Below are positions 26,281-36,165 of a stretch of 64,000 nt of DNA, piece after piece (position 1 is the first letter of the stretch; every line of letters starts with the position of its first letter). The translations under genes were made by a program, and so were the position numbers. The notes beneath the pieces were generated by a model. It searched no databases. It was not told the DNA's origin and saw only the letters and a list, made by a program, of their open reading frames with translations. This DNA comes from Nocardioides zhouii (GTDB taxonomy: Bacteria; Actinomycetota; Actinomycetes; Propionibacteriales; Nocardioidaceae), in contig NZ_SDWV01000006.1 of the NCBI RefSeq assembly GCF_004137345.1, positions 62,001 through 126,000 on the forward strand, written 5' to 3'.

Positions 26281-27018
26281 TCAGACGCCTGTGGCGTGAC
26301 GCACCCAGACGTTCGGCTCGACGTACGTCGCGGTGCCGTGCTCGGCGTCGCACATCACCGGCACCAGGGCGCCGGGCACCTCGACCGGGCCGGTCGTGTC
26401 GAACGGCAAACCGGTCCACTCGCGCCACTCCTCGACGGTCCCGGGGATGCACATCGATCGCGTCGCCACCCGGTCGATGCGACCGCCGGCACGTACGTGC
26501 ACGCGCAGCCACGGGTCGACCGGCAGGCCGTCGTCGCGGGTGCGGAAGGCGTATGCCGCCATCGGCTCGTGGACGTCCGTCCTGCCGTTGGGCCGCACCG
26601 GGGCGATCAGCTCGGAGAAGCCGAGCCGTCCCGCGTTGTCGCGCAGGGCGTCCACCATGAGGCTGGAGAGGCCGGTGCCCTGCACGGCCGGCTCGACGCA
26701 GATCTCCGCGGCGGTCACGGCATTCGGCGTCTCGTCCCAGATCCGGATCAGCAGGGCGTTGCGAAGGGCGAAGTCCCAACCGGCGTCGGGCAGGTCCCCC
26801 TCGGGCAGGTGGAAGGGCGCGGAGAAGGCCTTGGCCACGATCCGACCCGTCCCGTCGAGCGCCATGAGCACGTAGTCGCGGAAGCACTCCTCGATGCAGG
26901 AGTAGTAGGAGTTGCCGATCGGGTCGTGCTTCATGAACTCCGGCCAGGACGTCTCCATGTCCCAGAAGACGTCCATGAGGTCCGGCCGCTCGGCCAACGT
27001 GACGATCTCGAGATCCAT
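26281..27018 (-). CDS. GNAT-fold N-acetyltransferase-like protein
   Basis: The 245-residue protein shows EICVEPAVQGTGLSSLMVDALRDNA (about residues 108-132), resembling GNAT motif A with a Q-G-T-G-L loop, followed by GFSELIAPVRPNGR. The N-terminal part (DPIGNSYYSCIEECFRDYVLMALD) and the C-terminal part with RSMCIPGTVEEWREWTG are conserved features of a less studied GNAT-like group. The ATG at 27016-27018 follows GAGAGG. The substrate is unknown. It lies upstream of the ECF sigma gene on the same strand with a 46-bp gap. Confidence 0.72.
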   Translation of the reverse strand: MDLEIVTLAERPDLMDVFWDMETSWPEFMKHDPIGNSYYSCIEECFRDYVLMALDGTGRIVAKAFSAPFHLPEGDLPDAGWDFALRNALLIRIWDETPNAVTAAEICVEPAVQGTGLSSLMVDALRDNAGRLGFSELIAPVRPNGRTDVHEPMAAYAFRTRDDGLPVDPWLRVHVRAGGRIDRVATRSMCIPGTVEEWREWTGLPFDTTGPVEVPGALVPVMCDAEHGTATYVEPNVWVRHATGV

Positions 27019-27051
27019 GCCTCTCATCGTCCTCGCCCGAGCAACCGAAAT

Positions 27052-28425
27052 TCAGAGCCGCTCGGCCACCCGGCGCGCGGCGACCTGGAGGATCTCCCAC
27101 GCGGTCGCGAAGGGCGGCGCGTAGGCGAGGTCCATCCAGGCCAGGTCGTCGACAGTGCCCTCGGCCCAGAGCACGGCGGCCGCGGCGTCGATCCGCTTCC
27201 CCGCGCCCCTGCCCCCGACGACCTGCACGCCGAGCAGCCGGCGGGTCGCCCGGTCGGCCATCACCCACAGCGCGATCGGCTCGGCCTCCGGCATGTAGCC
27301 GCTCGCCGTCGATCCCTCGGTGACCAGCGCGACCGGGTCGTTTCCCGCCGCCTCGGCTTCCTTGCGGGACAGGCCGGTGCGCGCGATCTCGAGGTTGACC
27401 TCGCCGTAGGAGAAGCGGGTGATCGAGGTGTCGACCATCCCGTCGAAGGTGAGCGAGCCGCCGGCCAGGCTGTCGCCGAGCGCGCGGCCGTGCTTGTTGG
27501 CGTACGTCCCGAGCGGGCGGAACACCCACGCCCCGTCGATGCGCCGACGCACCTCGCAGCAGTCCCCTGCCGACCACACGTGGTCGGCGACGCGGCCGTG
27601 CGGGTCGGGGCGCAGGGCGCCGCCGTCGGTGAGCTCGACGCCGGTCCCCCGGAGGAACTCGGTGGCCGGTCGTACGCCGATGGCGACGACCACCAGGTCG
27701 GCCTCGCGGTTGCCGCCGTCCCACTGCACACCGGTCACCCGGCCGTCCTCGGTGTCCAGGCCGGTCACCTCGGCGCCGAGCACCAGCTCCGCTCCGGCGT
27801 CGCGCAGGCCGGCGTTGACGAGGTCGGACATCTCGTCCTCGAGCATCGCCATCCCGCGCGTGCGGGTGAGGACGGTGACGCCGAAGCCCCGGCGCAGTGC
27901 GGCCTCGGCGACCTCGACTCCGACGTAGCCCGCCCCGACGACGACCACGTGCGCGCCCTCGTCGGCGCTCGCGAACTGCTCCAGCCAGGTCGCGCCGTCG
28001 TCGAGGGTCTTGACCGCGCCCACACCGTCGTACGTCGTCCCGTCCGGCCGCAGCGCCCAGTCGGGCACGACGGCCGGGGCGCCCGTGGCCACGACGAGCT
28101 CGTCATAGCCGACGATCTCGCCCGCGGCCGTCGTCACCGTGCGCGCCGCCAGGTCTGCCGCGACGACCTCGGTCCCCATCCGCAGGTCGATCCCGGCCGC
28201 GCGGTGCTGGTCGGCGGTCCGGGCGACGAGGTCGTCGCCGCTGTCGACGTCGCCAGCCATCCAGTACGGGATCCCGCACGCGCTGTACGACGTGTGGGTG
28301 CCGCGGTCGAGCACGGTGACCTCGAGCTCGCGGCCGCCGCGCTTCGCGGTGCGCAGCGCCTGGTGGGCGGCCGACATGCCGGCGGCGTCAGCGCCGATGA
28401 TGACAACCCGCTTCGCCGGACTCAT
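27052..28425 (-). CDS. FAD-dependent pyridine-nucleotide disulfide oxidoreductase (CoA-disulfide reductase / NADH oxidase type)
   Basis: The 457-residue protein has the FAD site VVIIGADAAGMSAAHQAL (about residues 7-24) and a single redox cysteine, Cys50, in YSACGIPYW, the signature of CoA-disulfide reductase and Nox enzymes. The NAD(P)H site is VVVVGAGYVGVEVAEAAL, and a dimerisation domain follows (GVQVVGGRGAGKRID). The first FAD motif reads GADAAG instead of GxGxxG, as is usual in this subgroup. It may reduce CoA disulfide or other low-molecular-weight disulfides or reduce O2. The start follows a GAGCGAGCG-type repeat and lies 55 nt after the aldo/keto reductase stop. Confidence 0.85.
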   Translation of the reverse strand: MSPAKRVVIIGADAAGMSAAHQALRTAKRGGRELEVTVLDRGTHTSYSACGIPYWMAGDVDSGDDLVARTADQHRAAGIDLRMGTEVVAADLAARTVTTAAGEIVGYDELVVATGAPAVVPDWALRPDGTTYDGVGAVKTLDDGATWLEQFASADEGAHVVVVGAGYVGVEVAEAALRRGFGVTVLTRTRGMAMLEDEMSDLVNAGLRDAGAELVLGAEVTGLDTEDGRVTGVQWDGGNREADLVVVAIGVRPATEFLRGTGVELTDGGALRPDPHGRVADHVWSAGDCCEVRRRIDGAWVFRPLGTYANKHGRALGDSLAGGSLTFDGMVDTSITRFSYGEVNLEIARTGLSRKEAEAAGNDPVALVTEGSTASGYMPEAEPIALWVMADRATRRLLGVQVVGGRGAGKRIDAAAAVLWAEGTVDDLAWMDLAYAPPFATAWEILQVAARRVAERL

Positions 28426-28480
28426 GTGCGCGCTCGCTCCGCTTCGCGCGTCCATGAGCGCTTTCGCTCGCTGCGCTCGC
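28426..28480. repeat. GAGCGAGCGCAGCGAGCG-type intergenic repeat
   Basis: On the minus strand, right after the aldo/keto reductase TGA, the sequence reads GAGCGAGCGCAGCGAGCG, then AAAGCGCTC, then a second GCGAAGCGGAGCGAGCG stretch up to the next ATG. The pentamers GAGCG/GCGAG recur on both sides and can pair with CGCTC. Read through in another frame it would encode SERSER. It fills the entire gap between two genes. Confidence 0.6.
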
Positions 28481-29524
<1,044 letters not shown>

Positions 29525-29633
29525 GGTCCCATCCTGCCGGTTGTGCCAATCACGGCTGTCGGGGGCGACCCCGGTACGTACCGGGGGCATTCCCGATGGC
29601 GGTCTGCACGTCGCAGGCCGTCTACTGGTGGAC

Positions 29634-30878
29634 ATGGCTCCCTCGTTGCGCGGCACGGCCCTCAAGCTGGCGGTCTCGACCGCGGCGCGGCGCGTGCCCG
29701 GCAGCATCCGGTTCCCGCTGCAGCGCGACGGCGTCGATCCGGTGCCCCGGCTCGAGGAGAGCCGCGCGCACGGCGACGTCGTACGCCTCGCGCGGCTGCT
29801 CGGCACCCGCGTCTGGCTCGTCACGGGGTACGACGTCGCGCGGGCCGTGCTCGCGGACTCCGACGCGTTCGCCAACGACGTACGTCACGTGATCGGGCGG
29901 CAGGGCAGGGCTCCGGCCGAGCGGATCGGGGGTCTCGGCATGACCGACGCCCCCGACCACGAGCGGCTGCGGCGGGTGCTGACGCCGTACTTCACCCGTC
30001 GCCGGCTGGCCGACCTGCAGGCCGACATCGACCGCGTGGTGGCCGCCGCCCTCGACGACATGGCCGCCCACGGCCCGGAGGTCGACCTGGTCGAGCGCTT
30101 CGGTTTCGCGGTCCCCTTCGGCGTCATCTGCGACCTCCTCGGGATGCCCGGCATGGACCGGGAGGAGTTCCGGCAGCACGGTGCGGCGCGGTTCGACCTG
30201 CGCAACGGCGCCCGCATCCTCGACACCGCTGCCGGGACCCGACAGTTCCTCATCGACCTCGTCGCCGCGGAGCGCCGCGCGCCGCACCTCCCCGACGGGC
30301 TGGTCGCGCGGATGGTCGCCGACCACGGCGCGGACTTCGACGACGTCGAGCTCGGCGGCCTCGCGGACGGCGTCTTCCTCGGCGGCTACGAGACCAGCGC
30401 GAGCATGCTGTCGCTCGGCACGTACGTGCTGCTGCAGCACCCGTCCGCCTGGCAGTCCCTGCGCGACGGCGACCCCGGCGACGTCGACCGCGTCGTGGAG
30501 GAGCTGCTCCGTTTCGTGTGCCCGGTCCAGATCGCGTTCCCGCGCATCGCTCGTCGCGACCTCGTGGTCGGCGAGCAGCACGTCCGCGCCGGCGACGTCG
30601 TCGTGGTGTCGCTGACCGGCGTCGAGCGCGACCCCGCACGCCACGTCGACGCCGCGCGCTTCGACCCGACCACTGCCTCCGCCGGGACGCTCGCGTTCGG
30701 CCACGGCCTGCACCGCTGCGTCGGCGCCGAGCTCGCCCGGATGGAGCTGCGGACCGCGCTCGTCGCCCTTGCGCGGCGCTTCCCCGACCTGTCGCTGGCG
30801 TGCGACCCCGGCGACCTGAAGTTCACCGAGCTCGCGATCGTCCACAGCGTCGAGTCGCTGCCCGTCCGGCTGGGGTGA
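29634..30878 (+). CDS. Cytochrome P450
   Basis: The 414-residue protein is a soluble bacterial P450. The I-helix oxygen-activating motif is GGYETSAS, the ExxR pair is in EELLRF, and the heme-binding loop is FGHGLHRCVG with the thiolate Cys at about residue 362. An in-frame GTG lies two codons upstream of the ATG chosen; longer upstream extension would overlap the divergent reductase. No ferredoxin or reductase gene is adjacent, so the electron partner and substrate are unknown. Confidence 0.92.
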   Translation: MAPSLRGTALKLAVSTAARRVPGSIRFPLQRDGVDPVPRLEESRAHGDVVRLARLLGTRVWLVTGYDVARAVLADSDAFANDVRHVIGRQGRAPAERIGGLGMTDAPDHERLRRVLTPYFTRRRLADLQADIDRVVAAALDDMAAHGPEVDLVERFGFAVPFGVICDLLGMPGMDREEFRQHGAARFDLRNGARILDTAAGTRQFLIDLVAAERRAPHLPDGLVARMVADHGADFDDVELGGLADGVFLGGYETSASMLSLGTYVLLQHPSAWQSLRDGDPGDVDRVVEELLRFVCPVQIAFPRIARRDLVVGEQHVRAGDVVVVSLTGVERDPARHVDAARFDPTTASAGTLAFGHGLHRCVGAELARMELRTALVALARRFPDLSLACDPGDLKFTELAIVHSVESLPVRLG

Positions 30879-30893
30879 CTCGCACCCCGGACG

Positions 30894-30899
30894 TACGCT
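30894..30899 (+). promoter_or_regulatory. TACGCT -10 box, leaderless sortase gene
   Basis: TACGCT ends 7 nt before the GTG at 30907. Confidence 0.4.
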
Positions 30900-30906
30900 C
30901 GAGCAG

Positions 30907-31629
30907 GTGGCACTCAGGTCGGGGATCCTCGGCGCTGCCGTGATGGTGGCGGCCGCCTCGGCCTGCGCGGCCGACGACCCGCGGCGCTCCGGATCGACGA
31001 ACGCGCCGGCGCCCGCGGAAGGGCGTACGACGACGGCGGCGACGCCGACCGCCACACCGACCGCCACGCCGACCTCGACGCCCACCGAGACCGCAGCTCC
31101 CGAGCCGGAGGCGCCCGAGCCGAGGCGCTCGTACGTCACGATCCCGGCGATCGACCTGGTCGACTTCCCGGTCGTGCGCTACCGCGGATCGCCCGACGAC
31201 GCCCCCGGCACCGCCTTCCAGAACGCCGGCGAGATGGCCTCACCGCGCGGCGCGCGCGGCGGCGTGGGACCGGGCGAGGTGGGCAACTTCATCGTCACCG
31301 GCCACCGGCTCACCGGCACCGCTCCCCTGCGCTACTCGCCCTCGCTGCAACCCGGCGACCGGATCCAGGTGCGCAGCGGCGACACCGTCTTCGTCTACGA
31401 GGTCCGGCGCACCCGCTGGACGTCGTTCCGCCAACCCCAGTCGCTGCGCGCGCAGCGAGCACCCGTGCCGGGACGCGTCGGCGAGGAAGCGACGGAGGCG
31501 ATGATCACGCTCTCGACCTGCGCCACGCTCGAGGACCACGCGGTCGGCAACTACTGGTCCGACGAGTTCGACAACCCCGAGCACCGCATCGACAAGATCG
31601 GCGTGCTCGTCGCGACGCGACCCGCCTGA
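30907..31629 (+). CDS. Class E sortase (exported)
   Basis: Sortases are cysteine transpeptidases that attach proteins to the cell wall or process them. The 240-residue protein has an N-terminal export signal with a possible lipobox (AASAC), a Thr/Pro/Ala-rich spacer, and the sortase barrel. The barrel includes NFIVTGHRLTG (catalytic His about 133) and ITLSTC (catalytic Cys about 205), with an Arg in the late EHRID segment. TGHR and LSTC wording fits class E, the general actinobacterial housekeeping type. No sorting-signal protein ending in LPxTG or LAxTG was seen in the window, so its substrate lies elsewhere. It is convergent with the methyltransferase, 10 nt apart. Confidence 0.88.
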   Translation: MALRSGILGAAVMVAAASACAADDPRRSGSTNAPAPAEGRTTTAATPTATPTATPTSTPTETAAPEPEAPEPRRSYVTIPAIDLVDFPVVRYRGSPDDAPGTAFQNAGEMASPRGARGGVGPGEVGNFIVTGHRLTGTAPLRYSPSLQPGDRIQVRSGDTVFVYEVRRTRWTSFRQPQSLRAQRAPVPGRVGEEATEAMITLSTCATLEDHAVGNYWSDEFDNPEHRIDKIGVLVATRPA

Positions 31630-31639
31630 CGCCGAGACG

Positions 31640-32236
31640 TCAGCCGCGCCGCGTCTCCAGCACCCGGAAGCCCTTGTGGCTGCCGAGCCGCTGGGTCGGC
31701 CAGCCCCGCTCGCCGAGCCAGCGCTGGAGCGAGTCGGCGCCGAGGTTCTTGCCGACGACCATGACCATGCGGCCGTCGGGGGCCAGCCGCGGCAGCCACG
31801 TGAGCAGCAGCTCGTGGAGGGCCTCCTTGCCGATGCGGATCGGCGGGTTGGACCAGATCTCGTCGAACACCTGGTTGCTGGCCACCTGATCGGGCGTGCA
31901 GGCCACGAAGCGCGAGTCCAGCCCGGCAGCCTTCGCGTTCTCGTTGGCGAGCAGCAGCGCGCGCTCGTTGACGTCGACGCCGGTCACGTTGGCGAGCGGC
32001 ACCGCGCGGGCGATCGCCAGACCGATCACGCCGTACCCGCAACCGAGGTCGAGGAACTGGCCCTGCACCGGCGGCTCGAGCTCGCGGAACAGCACGGCGG
32101 TCGCGTGGTCGAGGTGCCCGCGGCTGAAGACGCCCGACCCCGTGTCGAAGGTCAGCTCGCTCCCCCACAGCTCGGCGGTGAACTTCTCCCGCTCGAAGGG
32201 CACGCTCGGGTCGGCTGTGAAGTAGTGCTCAGGCAT
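31640..32236 (-). CDS. RsmC-like class I SAM methyltransferase
   Basis: The 198-residue protein has [15 protein letters not shown], then motif [17 protein letters not shown] (about residues 61-76), [19 protein letters not shown], and the catalytic NPPI motif in WSNPPIRIG (about 130-138). NPP[YI] marks methylation of exocyclic or ring nitrogens, and the overall wording matches small RsmC-like 16S rRNA guanine-N2 methyltransferases (MTS domain). Its 5' end overlaps truA by 8 nt, so it is co-transcribed with another RNA-modifying gene. Confidence 0.87.
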   Translation of the reverse strand: MPEHYFTADPSVPFEREKFTAELWGSELTFDTGSGVFSRGHLDHATAVLFRELEPPVQGQFLDLGCGYGVIGLAIARAVPLANVTGVDVNERALLLANENAKAAGLDSRFVACTPDQVASNQVFDEIWSNPPIRIGKEALHELLLTWLPRLAPDGRMVMVVGKNLGADSLQRWLGERGWPTQRLGSHKGFRVLETRRG

Positions 32237-33065
32237 CGATGGCCTCTCGCTTGGCTCGGGCCCGCTCGGACTGCGCGGCCAGCTCGGCGTCGTCGGGATA
32301 GCCGACCTCCTCGAGCGTGAGCCCGTGCGCGTGTACGACGTGCACGCCGCCGTCGCGGCGGCGTCCCGCGAGCACCTGTGCCGGCCAGGCCGTCGCCTGC
32401 CGGCCGTCGCCCACCGCGATCAGGCTGCCGACGAGGGCGCGGACCATGTTGTGGCAGAACGCGTCCGCCCGTACGGCGCACACCGCGAGGCCCGCGTCGT
32501 CGCGGCTCCAGGACAGGTCGAGGAGGGTCCGCACGGTGGTGGCGCCCTCCCGCTTCTTGCAGAAGGCCGCGAAGTCCTGCAGGCCGACCAGCTGCGCGGA
32601 CGCCTCGTTCATCGCGTCGAGGTCCAGCGGCCGCCCCCAGGTGAGAACGTGCCGGCGCACCAGCGGGTCGCCCAGCTCCTGGGTGTCGGAGATCCGGTAG
32701 GCGTAGCGGCGCCAGATCGCGGAGAAGCGGGCGTCGAAGCCCTTCGGCGCCTCGGACACGCGGCGTACGCGCAGGTCGGGCGGCAGGATCCCGTCGACGC
32801 GACGGGCGAGCGCCCGCAGCGGGGTGTCGTCGCCGCGGACCGGGAAGCCGCTGACGACCTCGGGGTCGACGTCGAGGTGCGCGACCTGGCCGCGCGCGTG
32901 CACCCCGGCGTCGGTGCGCCCGGCGACGGTGACGCGTGCCGGCGGGATCCGCAGCACGGTCGCGAGCGCCTCCTCGAGCGTGCCCTGCACGGTCCGCAGG
33001 TCGGACTGCGCCGCCCACCCGGAGAAGTCGGTGCCGTCGTAGGCACAGTCGATCCGCAGGCGCAC
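32229..33065 (-). CDS. truA: tRNA pseudouridine(38-40) synthase
   Basis: TruA makes pseudouridine at positions 38-40 of the tRNA anticodon arm. The 278-residue protein starts [20 protein letters not shown] and has the catalytic aspartate Asp52 in [13 protein letters not shown]. Later segments are FHNM-type [15 protein letters not shown] and [15 protein letters not shown]. The GTG start has TAGGAT 6 nt upstream, so the transcript is probably leaderless. truA normally follows rplQ in actinobacteria; here about 4.5 kb of accessory genes separates them. Confidence 0.95.
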   Translation of the reverse strand: MRLRIDCAYDGTDFSGWAAQSDLRTVQGTLEEALATVLRIPPARVTVAGRTDAGVHARGQVAHLDVDPEVVSGFPVRGDDTPLRALARRVDGILPPDLRVRRVSEAPKGFDARFSAIWRRYAYRISDTQELGDPLVRRHVLTWGRPLDLDAMNEASAQLVGLQDFAAFCKKREGATTVRTLLDLSWSRDDAGLAVCAVRADAFCHNMVRALVGSLIAVGDGRQATAWPAQVLAGRRRDGGVHVVHAHGLTLEEVGYPDDAELAAQSERARAKREAIDA

Positions 33066-33071
33066 GCAGCG

Positions 33072-33077
33072 ATCCTA
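33072..33077 (-). promoter_or_regulatory. TAGGAT -10 box, leaderless truA
   Basis: On the minus strand TAGGAT ends 6 nt before the GTG at 33065. The divergent gene at 33142 has a matching box, so both directions would be leaderless. Confidence 0.5.
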
Positions 33078-33129
33078 GGCGCGGAGCGGTCCGCCGCGAG
33101 AAGTGGTGTCGCACGACGGATTCATTACC

Positions 33130-33135
33130 TAGGCT
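33130..33135 (+). promoter_or_regulatory. TAGGCT -10 box, leaderless
   Basis: TAGGCT ends 6 nt before the GTG at 33142. Confidence 0.5.
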
Positions 33136-33141
33136 GACCGC

Positions 33142-34596
33142 GTGACGTGGGGGAACCGACTTCTCAGGCTCGCGGTGGCACTGACCATGGGCGCCGCCGT
33201 GATCGTCGGCGTGCCCGCCCTGACCGCACCGGCCGGCGCCATGGTCCAGCCCTGCGTCGTGACGTACACCGTGCCCGGAGGGACGATCCAGCCCGACAGC
33301 CCGGACCAGTCCGACTCCCCGTCCGGCAAGCACGTCCTCAGCGCCTTCGACGTCAAGGTCGCCGACATGCGCTTCGTGACCGACATCGATGTGACCTGGG
33401 ACATCAACCACGCTGATGCCACGCAGGTGTCGCTGCACGTCGTCGGACCGAAGACCGGGCCCAACCTGGCTCCGTCGATCCAGACCTACAACACCGGCAT
33501 GGCGACCGGTCCGCTCAACGGCCGCTACTCGTTCGACGACGAGGCGGGCACGACGAAGCTCGTCGGCCCCAATCCCGCGTCCGGCTACTACCTGCCCGCC
33601 ACGCCGGCCACCGGCCTCGAGCAGTACCCGGCGAACGGCGGCTGGAGCCTGTGGATCCTCAACCAGGCGCCGTACGCCGCCACGCTCCGCTCGTGGACGC
33701 TCACCCTCACCTATGCCACCTGCGACACCGACGGTGACGGCATCGAGGAGAAGCAGGACAACTGCCCGTACGCCGCCAACGCCGACCAGGCCAACCGCGA
33801 CGGCGACGGGGTGGGCGACGCCTGCGACCTCGACATCGACGGCGACGCGCTGGCCAACACCGCGGACGGCTGCCCAGGAGTAGCCGCCTCTACGACGAGC
33901 GGCTGCCCGGCGGTCGGGCGCAAGGTCACGCTCCGCCACCTGAAGGCCACGAGCAAGCTCAAGGCCGTCGTCCGCTCGGACGCCGCCGGCTGCCGATCGG
34001 GCGCGAAGGTCACCCTCTTCAAGGCGAAGCCCCGCAAGGACACCAAGCTCGTCGTCGGTACGACAAACGCCGGGGGGCGGTGGACGCGCAAGGCCCCGAA
34101 GGCTGCGGGGCGCTACTACGTCAGGGTCGCGAAGTCGTACGCCGCCGGCCAGGCCGAGTGCGGCCGCGCGCGTTCCTCCGAGGCCCGGGTCCCGCAGGGC
34201 AGGACCGCCCTGCGCGCCGTGCTGATCGACACCGACGGCGACGGGCTCGACGACGCCGTGGACGGCTGCCCGACGGTCGCCTCGGCCAACCCGACGGGCT
34301 GCCCGTCCGCCACCCGCAACGTCTCGCTGGCCTGGCTCGCGGGCAAGGAGCGGCTCCAGGTGCGGGTCATCTCCCCCGTCGGCGGTTGCGCATCGCGGGC
34401 CCGCATCGCGCTCTGGCGGGTGCGCGCCAACCGTGACTACAAGGTCTTCGGTGGCAACGTGAGCTTCGCGGGCCGGCTCCGGATCGAGGTCTCCCGCGGC
34501 GCGACGTACTACGTGACGGTGTCGACCTCGTACGCCAGCGGCGTCGCCGAGTGCGGGGCGGCGATCTCGCGGAGGGTGCCCGTACCGAGGGCCTGA
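33142..34596 (+). CDS. Secreted protein with P-domain-like module and thrombospondin type 3 calcium repeats
   Basis: The 484-residue protein has a signal peptide (about residues 1-33, ending APAGA). A beta-sandwich of about 150 residues follows, like the proprotein-convertase P-domain ([40 protein letters not shown]). Next come thrombospondin type 3-like calcium loops ([36 protein letters not shown]) around residues 194-245, and a further [15 protein letters not shown] loop near 370. Two similar C-terminal beta modules (about 255-355 and 385-480) each contain paired cysteines and end SYAxGxAECG. It is probably an exported, calcium-stabilised surface or secreted protein; the role is unknown. 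Confidence 0.82.
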   Translation: MTWGNRLLRLAVALTMGAAVIVGVPALTAPAGAMVQPCVVTYTVPGGTIQPDSPDQSDSPSGKHVLSAFDVKVADMRFVTDIDVTWDINHADATQVSLHVVGPKTGPNLAPSIQTYNTGMATGPLNGRYSFDDEAGTTKLVGPNPASGYYLPATPATGLEQYPANGGWSLWILNQAPYAATLRSWTLTLTYATCDTDGDGIEEKQDNCPYAANADQANRDGDGVGDACDLDIDGDALANTADGCPGVAASTTSGCPAVGRKVTLRHLKATSKLKAVVRSDAAGCRSGAKVTLFKAKPRKDTKLVVGTTNAGGRWTRKAPKAAGRYYVRVAKSYAAGQAECGRARSSEARVPQGRTALRAVLIDTDGDGLDDAVDGCPTVASANPTGCPSATRNVSLAWLAGKERLQVRVISPVGGCASRARIALWRVRANRDYKVFGGNVSFAGRLRIEVSRGATYYVTVSTSYASGVAECGAAISRRVPVPRA

Positions 34597-34601
34597 GCCT
34601 T

Positions 34602-34620
34602 GTTCAACCAGATGGTTGAC
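34602..34620. promoter_or_regulatory. ArsR operator 1 over the -35
   Basis: GTTCAACCAGATGGTTGAC is a dyad with TTCAACCA/TGGTTGA arms. It overlaps the consensus -35 TTGACA. Confidence 0.6.
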
Positions 34621-34645
34621 AACCTCGGGTGGGTCGTCGTACCTT
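34616..34645 (+). promoter_or_regulatory. Promoter of the ArsR-SRPBCC-DinB-like operon
   Basis: TTGACA (34616-34621) and TACCTT (34640-34645) are 18 bp apart. Operators lie over the -35 and just downstream of the -10. Confidence 0.65.
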
Positions 34646-34647
34646 TA

Positions 34648-34665
34648 TTCAACCAATCAGTTGAA
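34648..34665. promoter_or_regulatory. ArsR operator 2 at the transcription start
   Basis: TTCAACCAATCAGTTGAA repeats the TTCAAC/GTTGAA half-sites of the first operator with the same spacing. It covers the expected transcription start. Confidence 0.6.
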
Positions 34666-34676
34666 GAAGGTGCCTC

Positions 34677-35045
34677 GTGACCGATCAGCTCTCTCGTGTC
34701 TTCGCCGCGTTGGCGGACCCGACCCGTCGCGACATGGTGGCGCGCCTCACCGAGGCCGACCACACCGTCAACGACCTGGCCGCTCCGTACGACGTGAGCC
34801 TCCAAGCCGTCTCCAAGCACCTCAAGGTGCTCGAGGACGCCGGCCTGGTGAGCAGGACCCGGGAGGCGCAGCGTCGGCCGGTGCACCTGGAAGCCGAGGT
34901 GTTCGACCTGATGACCAAGTGGATCGAGCGCTACCGCCGACAGGCCGAGGAGCGCTTCGCAGCGCTCGACGCCGTGCTCGCGCGGATGCAGGACGAGGAA
35001 TCAGCCGGCACCACTACCCAGCACCCGGAAGGAACCGCATCATGA
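34677..35045 (+). CDS. ArsR/SmtB-family winged-helix repressor
   Basis: The 122-residue protein has the ArsR winged-helix: RVFAALADPTRRDMVARL, then VNDLAAPYDVSLQAVSKHLKVLEDAGLV as the recognition helices, then RTREAQRRPVHLEAE as the wing. It has no ELCVCDL-type metal-binding cysteines, so it is probably not a metal sensor. It resembles the regulators that head operons with SRPBCC (AHA1-like) proteins. Two near-identical dyads in its promoter point to autoregulation. The GTG start follows GAAGGTG, and its stop overlaps the next gene by ATGA. Confidence 0.92.
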   Translation: MTDQLSRVFAALADPTRRDMVARLTEADHTVNDLAAPYDVSLQAVSKHLKVLEDAGLVSRTREAQRRPVHLEAEVFDLMTKWIERYRRQAEERFAALDAVLARMQDEESAGTTTQHPEGTAS

Positions 35046-35563
35046 CCACCATGCAGACCCCCGACACGACGACCCGCTTCCCCGAAGCGCAGATCCTGGC
35101 GGACGAGCACGTGCCCGCCATCCACATCTGGCGCGACTTCGACGCCACCCCCGCGCAGCTGTTCCGGGCACACACCGAGCCCGAGATCTTCTCCGCGTGG
35201 GTCGGGCCGAAGGACATCGGCGCCGACATCACCCACTGGGAGGCCCGTGACGGCGGCAGCTGGAGCTACGCCGTGCGCGGGACCGACGGCCGCGAGGAGT
35301 TCGAGACGTCGTTCCGCGGGTGCTTCCACACCGTGCGCGAGGACCGCATCGTGCAGACCTTCACCTGGGACGGCATGCCCGACGGCGTCGCGCTGGAGAC
35401 GCTGACCTTCGAGGACCTCGGCGACGGGCGTACGCGCCTGCACGCCACCAGCCTGTGCGACTCGTTCGAGGACCGGGACGCCTGGCTGCGCAGCGGCATG
35501 GAGGTCGGCGTCAACGACGGCTACGCCGCGATCGACCGGATGCTCGCGGAGGGCTCGCTCTGA
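35042..35563 (+). CDS. SRPBCC (AHA1/START-like) domain protein
   Basis: The 173-residue protein is a single SRPBCC ligand-binding fold. It shows IHIWRDFDATPAQLFRAHTEPEIFSAWVGP, then GGSWSYAVRGTDGREEFETSFRGCF and IVQTFTWDGMPDGVALETLTFEDLGDGRTRL, the typical AHA1-C/PF08327 wording. These proteins bind small hydrophobic ligands in a deep cleft; the ligand is unknown. It is translationally coupled to the ArsR gene by an ATGA overlap, and its own stop overlaps the next start (TGATG). Confidence 0.88.
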   Translation: MTTMQTPDTTTRFPEAQILADEHVPAIHIWRDFDATPAQLFRAHTEPEIFSAWVGPKDIGADITHWEARDGGSWSYAVRGTDGREEFETSFRGCFHTVREDRIVQTFTWDGMPDGVALETLTFEDLGDGRTRLHATSLCDSFEDRDAWLRSGMEVGVNDGYAAIDRMLAEGSL

Positions 35564-36129
35564 TGGCACTCCCCGAGTCCCCGGCCGCCCGCCACCAGGC
35601 GGTGGCCGGGGAGTTCTCCCGGCTCGTCGAGCAGACCAGCGACTGGGCCGCTCCGGCACCCGTCGACGGCTGGACGGCGCGCGACGTCGTCGACCACCTG
35701 GTGAGCTGGTTCGGCGGGTTCCTCTCCGCCGGCGGCGTCGACCTGCCCGCCGGCTCGTCGGCGGCCGACGACCCGGTGGCCGCCTGGCACCACCACGCCG
35801 ACGCCGTGCAGGCGCTCGTCGACAAGCGTGGCGACGAGTCCTTCACGCACCCCTACATCGGTCCGGGACAGCTCGCGACGACGGTCGACAGGTTCTACAC
35901 CTCCGACGTCTTCATGCACTCCTGGGACCTGGCGCGCGCCACCGGGCAGGAGGCGCGCCTCGACGAGGACTTCGCCGGCCAGCTGCTCGCGGGTATGCAG
36001 CCGATCGAGGCGATGCTGCGCGACTCGGGGCAGTACGGACCGGCCGTGCCCGTTTCCGACGACGCCCCCGTGGTCGAGCGGCTGTTGGCCTTCGTCGGGC
36101 GCGATCCCGCGTGGCGGCCCCCGGCCTGA
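35563..36129 (+). CDS. DinB-fold/maleylpyruvate-isomerase-like protein (TIGR03086-type)
   Basis: The 188-residue protein is a helical-bundle protein of the mycothiol-dependent maleylpyruvate isomerase/DinB group. It shows FSRLVEQTSDWAAPAPVDGWTARDVVDHLVSWF (with the first His), AAWHHHADAVQALV, and TSDVFMHSWDLARATGQE (with the third His). The three His positions match the metal site of this fold. TIGR03086 members occur widely in actinobacteria with unknown substrates. It is the last gene of the ArsR operon, coupled by a one-base overlap. Confidence 0.82.
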   Translation: MALPESPAARHQAVAGEFSRLVEQTSDWAAPAPVDGWTARDVVDHLVSWFGGFLSAGGVDLPAGSSAADDPVAAWHHHADAVQALVDKRGDESFTHPYIGPGQLATTVDRFYTSDVFMHSWDLARATGQEARLDEDFAGQLLAGMQPIEAMLRDSGQYGPAVPVSDDAPVVERLLAFVGRDPAWRPPA

Positions 36130-36152
36130 CAGGCCCTGCCCTGCCTTCCTCG

Positions 36153-36158
36153 TAGGGT
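36153..36158 (+). promoter_or_regulatory. TAGGGT -10 box, leaderless
   Basis: TAGGGT ends 7 nt before the ATG at 36166. Confidence 0.45.
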
Positions 36159-36165
36159 CGAGGAC

